Assembly (NCBI GenBank): GCA_038405435.1
Contig: JBBYHZ010000010.1
DNA from: Dryocola clanedunensis_A
GTDB taxonomy: Bacteria > Pseudomonadota > Gammaproteobacteria > Enterobacterales > Enterobacteriaceae
Length of the DNA: 64,000 nucleotides
Reading direction: 5' to 3' (one strand)
Each line of letters starts with the position of its first letter. Within the stretch, counting starts at the first letter, position 1. Below are positions 59,914 to 64,000 of the stretch, one piece after another. Below the pieces are notes generated by a model. It worked only from the letters and a program-made list of their open reading frames with translations. It searched no databases and had not been told where the DNA came from. The translations under genes and the position numbers were made by a program.

Positions 59914-60564
59914 CTAAAAAATACGCTCCTGATGCACCCAGACCGCCGCTTCGACGCGGGATTTCAGCTTCATCTTTTTCAGCAGGTGCTTTACGTGAAC
60001 CTTTACGGTGCTCTCGGTGATATCCAGGCGGCGGGCAATCATCTTGTTTGGCAGCCCCTGGGCGATAAGCTTCAGGATATCGCGTTCGCGCGGGGTCAGC
60101 TGATTCACATCGCGGTCGGACGTTGCGCGGTTAGCGCGCAGGCTTGCCGCCAGCACCGGGGTTAACGCTTCGCTTAACACCATTTCGCCCGCAGCCGCCT
60201 GCTGCAGGGCTTTGAGCAAATCTTCTGGCTCCATATCTTTCAGCAGATAGCCGTCCGCACCGCGTTTCAGGGCGGTTACAACGTCTTCTTCGTGGTTGGA
60301 GACGCTGAACACGACGATACGGCCCGACAGCGGTTTTTCACGCAGGCAGTCCAGGGTTTCCAGGCCGTTCATGCCGGGCATATTCAGATCCAGCAGGATC
60401 AGGTCGGGATCGAGCGCTTCCGCGAGTTCAACGCCCTGAGCCCCGTTCCCCGCTTCGCCGACCACGGCCAGCTCGGGCGCCATGCTGATTAGCTGTTTGA
60501 CGCCGGTCCTTAGCATCGGGTGATCATCAATCAGCAAAATAGTTGCTGCTTCCGGGTTACTCAT
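59914..60564 (-). CDS. narL: Nitrate/nitrite response regulator NarL
   Basis: A 216-residue response regulator: receiver domain with phospho-acceptor Asp in LILLDLNMPG (near 59) and a LuxR-type helix-turn-helix (LTPRERDILKLIAQGLPNKMIARRL...KVHVKHLL). Phosphorylated by NarX, it binds TACYYMT heptamers to activate narK and narG and repress other anaerobic genes. It overlaps narX by 8 bp. Confidence 0.98.
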   Translation of the reverse strand: MSNPEAATILLIDDHPMLRTGVKQLISMAPELAVVGEAGNGAQGVELAEALDPDLILLDLNMPGMNGLETLDCLREKPLSGRIVVFSVSNHEEDVVTALKRGADGYLLKDMEPEDLLKALQQAAAGEMVLSEALTPVLAASLRANRATSDRDVNQLTPRERDILKLIAQGLPNKMIARRLDITESTVKVHVKHLLKKMKLKSRVEAAVWVHQERIF

Positions 60565-62353
60565 CGCTTACTCCTGTGGCAGAAGACAAATGTGCTTCGG
60601 GCATAAAACTGACGACCACTTCGGTGCCGCCACCAGCGCGAGTCCGTATCTGGCAGTCGCCCTTCAGGCTCTGCGCACGGTCTCGCATAATAATAAGTCC
60701 GTAATGGTTTCTGCGCTCCCCGTTATCGGGTATTCCGCAGCCGTTGTCCCATACGGTTAGTTTGACCTGCTTATCGAGATGTTCGACGGTCACGCCGCAG
60801 GCGGTGGCCCGGGCGTGCTTAAAGCTGTTGTTCAGCGCTTCTCGGGCGATCTGCACCAGGTGAATGGCCTGATACGACGGCACCAGACGAGGCGGCAGCC
60901 GGTAGTTCAGCTCGACGGCAAAGCCGAGCTTTTCGCTGAACTCCTGGCAGCTCGTTTCGAGGGCGGGGCGCAGGCCCGGCTCAACCAGCTGCAGGCGGAA
61001 GGTGGTCAGCAGTTCGCGCAGCTGGCGCCAGGAGGTGTTCAGCTCGTTGCGCATCTGAGCGAGCAGTTCACGCATCTCCTCCGGCAGCGCCGCGCCCTGC
61101 ATCTGCAGGCAGCTCACCTGCATTTTCAGGCAGGAAAGCGACTGTGCGATAGAGTCGTGCAGCTCGCGGGCAATCGTCGCGCGTTCTTCCATCACCACCA
61201 GCTGCTGCTGGTGCTCATGCTGCCTTTCAACCGCAAGCGTAGCGGTAAGCTGTTCAATGAGCGTTTCAATCAGCTGCTGCTGGTCGGCGGTCAGGCTGCT
61301 GCTGTGCGGGAGCTGAGCGAGCACAAGGCCGTACTGAATATGGTTATCCGTCAGCCGCCACTTCACGGCGCTGGTTTCGGCAGGCTCCGCCGCTGGCGCG
61401 CGCGGGCAAAGCTGGCAGCCCTGTGCCTCACAGCTGTTATCCGGCTGGTAGGTATATTCGTCGTAGTTCTCTTCGTCTTCGTATTCGTACACGCGAAGCT
61501 CGATGTTGCGCAGCGGCGTCAGGTGCTGTAGTTCGCTTAATACCGGTGAGAGCCGCTGGCAGAGGGGAGCCTGGGAGTGCAGGCGGCGGTTTGCCTGATA
61601 CAAAAAGGAGAGGATGCGATTTTTCTGCTCCAGCCCGGCGGTTTTCTCCCGCACGCGCTGCTCCAGCCCGGCGTAACTCTCGGCAAGTTCAGCTGACATA
61701 CTGTTAAGCGCCACGCCAAGAGTGGCCATTTCGTTACGGCCCGAGACGCTAACCCGGTGGGTAAAGTCCCGCTGGCCGATAGCCGAGGCCATCGCCAGCA
61801 GCTGCCGCCACGGACGCAGCAGGCGCTTGCGCAGCCAGACGATGGTGAAGATCAGCAGCAGCCCCATCAGCGCCGCCATGCCTCTTTGTAGCTGAACGAT
61901 GCGGTTCAGACGCTGCTCGGTCGTTTTATCGAACGAGCTGACCAGCTGGTCGATTCGGCCGACAAACTGCGCTACGTGGGGGGTCACCTGGCCGGCGTTT
62001 TTAGCCCGGTTGATGGCGGGTTCCAGCGTGCCGCGCCAGTAATCCTGAAGCTGGGTCAGCTGCTCCTGCTGCCCGTCCCGGCGGGCGGCGTCCTGCAGAT
62101 CGCGGCTCCAGGCGGTTTGCTCCATTTCTGCCAGCAGCGGAGCGTCTTTTCGTGTAAGCGGAATGGCCGTCAGCAGGCGGTAGCTCTGCATGCGCAGCGA
62201 CCCGGCTTTGTTGATGGCGTGGGCGTTGCCCTGGATCCCCTGCGCGAGCCAGCTGGCAAGGCTCATTCCCACCACGCCGAGCGTTGCCAGCAGCAGCACA
62301 ATCAGCGCTAACTGGTTAACCAGAGTAAGAGGAGAGAGCAGGCGCTTCAACAT
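60557..62353 (-). CDS. narX: Nitrate/nitrite sensor kinase NarX
   Basis: A 598-residue sensor: two membrane helices flanking a periplasmic domain whose P-box (HAINKAGSLRMQSYRL, near 41-56) binds nitrate, a HAMP region, a Cys-containing central module (CEAQGCQLCPR) and a HisKA_3 kinase (phospho-His in RELHDSIAQSLSCLKMQ; ATPase NGCGIPDNG). An ERIC repeat ends at the base before the start codon, and its terminal repeat supplies AAAGGA as ribosome site. Confidence 0.97.
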   Translation of the reverse strand: MLKRLLSPLTLVNQLALIVLLLATLGVVGMSLASWLAQGIQGNAHAINKAGSLRMQSYRLLTAIPLTRKDAPLLAEMEQTAWSRDLQDAARRDGQQEQLTQLQDYWRGTLEPAINRAKNAGQVTPHVAQFVGRIDQLVSSFDKTTEQRLNRIVQLQRGMAALMGLLLIFTIVWLRKRLLRPWRQLLAMASAIGQRDFTHRVSVSGRNEMATLGVALNSMSAELAESYAGLEQRVREKTAGLEQKNRILSFLYQANRRLHSQAPLCQRLSPVLSELQHLTPLRNIELRVYEYEDEENYDEYTYQPDNSCEAQGCQLCPRAPAAEPAETSAVKWRLTDNHIQYGLVLAQLPHSSSLTADQQQLIETLIEQLTATLAVERQHEHQQQLVVMEERATIARELHDSIAQSLSCLKMQVSCLQMQGAALPEEMRELLAQMRNELNTSWRQLRELLTTFRLQLVEPGLRPALETSCQEFSEKLGFAVELNYRLPPRLVPSYQAIHLVQIAREALNNSFKHARATACGVTVEHLDKQVKLTVWDNGCGIPDNGERRNHYGLIIMRDRAQSLKGDCQIRTRAGGGTEVVVSFMPEAHLSSATGVSDE

Positions 62354-62481
62354 TTTATCCTTTGTCCTTCAAGTTGCAGGGGTGTTGGCTGCACTCCCTC
62401 ACCCCAGTCACTTATTTATATAAGCTCCTGGGGATGAGCTCCCTTGCCGCCTACCTGCAAACTTGAATGCCACAGGATAAA
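62354..62481. repeat. ERIC element abutting the narX start codon
   Basis: About 128 bp with the ERIC core CTCACCCCAGTCACTTA and TAAGCTCCTGGGGAT and with inverted ends TTTATCCT/AGGATAAA and TTCAAGTTGCAGG/CCTGCAAACTTGAA. It fills the narX 5' untranslated region. Confidence 0.93.
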
Positions 62482-62545
62482 AAAGCGACACGATGAAGCC
62501 GGGGCGTGTTCGTTATTACAACATTTTCAGCCATCCCCCGGAGTA

Positions 62546-62620
62546 TACCCATACCCCCTAATGATTACTCCTTAATTGCCGGGGGTGGCATGGCGGTGGT
62601 TATAACCCTGGCGTACCCCT
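62546..62620. promoter_or_regulatory. NarL heptamer cluster upstream of narK
   Basis: TACCCAT (62546-62552), TACCCCC (62552-62558), TACTCCT (62566-62572) and TACCCCT (62614-62620) match or nearly match TACYYMT. They lie roughly 145-220 bp upstream of the predicted narK start, as in E. coli narK. Confidence 0.75.
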
Positions 62621-62715
62621 TCCAGGGCAGTGAAAACCCACAGTTTTTTTGTGAATATGGCTTACTCACAAAGAATCATGGTTAAAATATAAGCGCCATT
62701 CTGTCCGATTATCCC

Positions 62716-62756
62716 TTGATATACATCAATTTAGATTCACCAATACTCCCTAATGT
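62716..62756 (+). promoter_or_regulatory. FNR-dependent narK promoter
   Basis: TTGATATACATCAA (62716-62729) is a perfect FNR site. TAATGT (62751-62756) is the -10. A start near 62764 puts FNR at -41.5, a class II activator position. Confidence 0.92.
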
Positions 62757-62789
62757 GGCGGCAATTACTCTTACACATTTGAGGTGTTT

Positions 62790-64000
62790 ATGTCTGCGTC
62801 GTCCAATAAAGGGCAGAAATCCGCGGGGCTGATTACGGACTGGCGTCCGGAAGAAGCTGAGTTCTGGCAAACAAAAGGGCATCGCATTGCGAGCCGAAAC
62901 CTGTGGATCTCCGTACCGAGCCTGCTGCTCGCCTTCTGTGTCTGGATGCTGTTCAGCGCGGTCGCGGTTAACCTGAACAAGGTTGGCTTCAGCTTCACGA
63001 CCGACCAGCTGTTTATGCTCACCGCGCTGCCTTCGGTGTCGGGTGCGCTGCTGCGCGTGCCGTACTCCTTTATGGTGCCTATCTTCGGCGGACGCCGCTG
63101 GACCGCCTTCAGCACCGGCATTCTGATCGTGCCGTGCGTCTGGCTTGGTTTTGCGGTGCAGGATACCACCACGCCGTTCAGCGTCTTTATCATCATCGCG
63201 CTGCTTTGCGGCTTCGCGGGTGCCAACTTCGCCTCGAGCATGGCCAACATCAGCTTCTTCTTCCCGAAGGCCAAACAGGGCGGGGCGCTGGGTATTAACG
63301 GCGGCCTGGGCAACCTGGGCGTGAGCGTAATGCAGCTGGTTGCGCCGCTGGCCATTTCCCTTTCTATGTTCGCCATCTTCGGCGGCACGGGCGTGGAGCA
63401 GGCTGACGGTTCAATGCTGTTCCTCGAAAATGCCGCATGGATCTGGGTACCGTTCCTGGCTATCTTCACCATCGCAGCCTGGTTTGGCATGAACGATCTG
63501 TCCGCCTCTAAGGCCTCGCTGCGCGAACAGCTGCCGGTACTGAAACGTGCGCACCTGTGGATCATGGGCGTGCTGTACCTGGCGACGTTCGGCTCGTTTA
63601 TCGGCTTCTCCGCCGGTTTCGCGATGCTGGCAAAAACCCAGTTCCCGGACATCAACATCCTGCACTTTGCGTTCTTCGGCCCGCTGTTTGGCGCGCTGGC
63701 TCGCTCTGCGGGCGGGGCGATTTCTGACCGCTTTGGCGGGACAAAAGTGTCGCTGATTAACTTCATCTTCATGGCCGTATTCAGCGCGCTGCTGTTCACC
63801 ACGCTTCCGCACAACGGCGTGGGCGGTAACTTTATCGCCTTCTTCGGCGTGTTCCTGATGCTGTTCCTGACGGCCGGGCTGGGGAGCGGTTCAACCTTCC
63901 AGATGATCTCCGTTATCTTCCGTAAGCTGACCATGGATCGCGTCAAAGCGGCGGGCGGCACGGAAGAGCACGCCATGCGCGAAGCGGCAACCGACACCGC
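62790..64000 (+). CDS. narK: Nitrate/nitrite antiporter NarK, N-terminal part
   Basis: The first 403 codons of a major-facilitator nitrate/nitrite transporter; the end lies beyond the window. The ATG at 62790 follows GAGGTGTTT. Residues start MSASSNKGQKSAGLITDW. The nitrate-signature motifs GFAGANFASSMANISFFFP and GLGSGSTFQMI, and the substrate Arg in LLRVPYSFM, are present. NarK imports nitrate and exports nitrite during nitrate respiration. It is divergent from narX. Confidence 0.97.
   Translation, partial: MSASSNKGQKSAGLITDWRPEEAEFWQTKGHRIASRNLWISVPSLLLAFCVWMLFSAVAVNLNKVGFSFTTDQLFMLTALPSVSGALLRVPYSFMVPIFGGRRWTAFSTGILIVPCVWLGFAVQDTTTPFSVFIIIALLCGFAGANFASSMANISFFFPKAKQGGALGINGGLGNLGVSVMQLVAPLAISLSMFAIFGGTGVEQADGSMLFLENAAWIWVPFLAIFTIAAWFGMNDLSASKASLREQLPVLKRAHLWIMGVLYLATFGSFIGFSAGFAMLAKTQFPDINILHFAFFGPLFGALARSAGGAISDRFGGTKVSLINFIFMAVFSALLFTTLPHNGVGGNFIAFFGVFLMLFLTAGLGSGSTFQMISVIFRKLTMDRVKAAGGTEEHAMREAATDT

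Noticed and set aside
62771..63997. 408-codon open frame on the minus strand across narK
   Set aside because: It is antisense to the clear NarK coding frame, Ser/Pro-rich, and has no recognisable domain; a by-product of high G+C codon bias.

Overview
The window looks like a chromosomal segment of an Enterobacteriaceae member close to Enterobacter, Klebsiella or Lelliottia. Most genes have clear Escherichia coli K-12 counterparts in familiar order. The G+C content looks high throughout, an ERIC repeat is present, and so are genes that K-12 lacks: the nas operon, dat/ddc, a secreted GH18 chitinase next to pncA, a pseudokinase cluster and an outer-membrane barrel cluster. The genus cannot be fixed from the sequence alone. 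No rRNA, tRNA, CRISPR array, insertion sequence or prophage was seen.

Layout. 1-6.1 kb: yeaG (cut by the window edge), mipA, yeaE, yeaD, gapA, msrB, yeaC. 6.1-7.6 kb: a chitinase with a notable control region. 7.6-16.5 kb: pncA, ansA, sppA, ydjA, selD, topB, ynjH, ynjA, ynjF, with ynjBCDE absent. 16.5-21.4 kb: treA preceded by three co-oriented genes, namely a membrane-anchored pseudokinase, a secreted protein and an SH3-type lipoprotein. 21.4-25.1 kb: a long leader and dat-ddc, the 1,3-diaminopropane route. 25.3-29.8 kb: a four-gene envelope operon (two surface-antigen-D15/TamA-like barrels, another barrel, a DUF4056 protein). 29.9-46.3 kb: conserved core (yghU, ychF, pth, ychH, dauA, prs, ispE, lolB, hemA-prfA-prmC-sirB2-sirB1-kdsA, chaA, chaB, chaC, ychN). 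46.3-57.4 kb: nasR and nasFEDCBA for nitrate assimilation. 57.4-64 kb: a PEBP-family gene, ychO, narL, narX and the start of narK.

How the genes work together. The last 18 kb is a nitrate block. NasR and NtrC/sigma-54 signals control assimilatory uptake and reduction (NasFED, NasC, NasB, NasA). NarX-NarL and FNR signals control the respiratory transporter NarK. The nas leader shows a complete ANTAR-type antitermination motif. The nasC and nasB reading frames are continuous here, which predicts one 1355-residue protein.

Best leads for something undescribed: (1) the D15-like barrel/DUF4056 operon; (2) the pseudokinase-secreted protein-SH3 lipoprotein-treA group; (3) a chitinase leader with a 14-nt match to the chitin-regulon sRNA ChiX over its ribosome binding site; (4) the NasC-NasB fusion; (5) an ERIC element whose end supplies the narX Shine-Dalgarno; (6) a multi-branched inverted-repeat element between ychO and narL. 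All product names rest on remembered family similarity and visible motifs; no database search was run.
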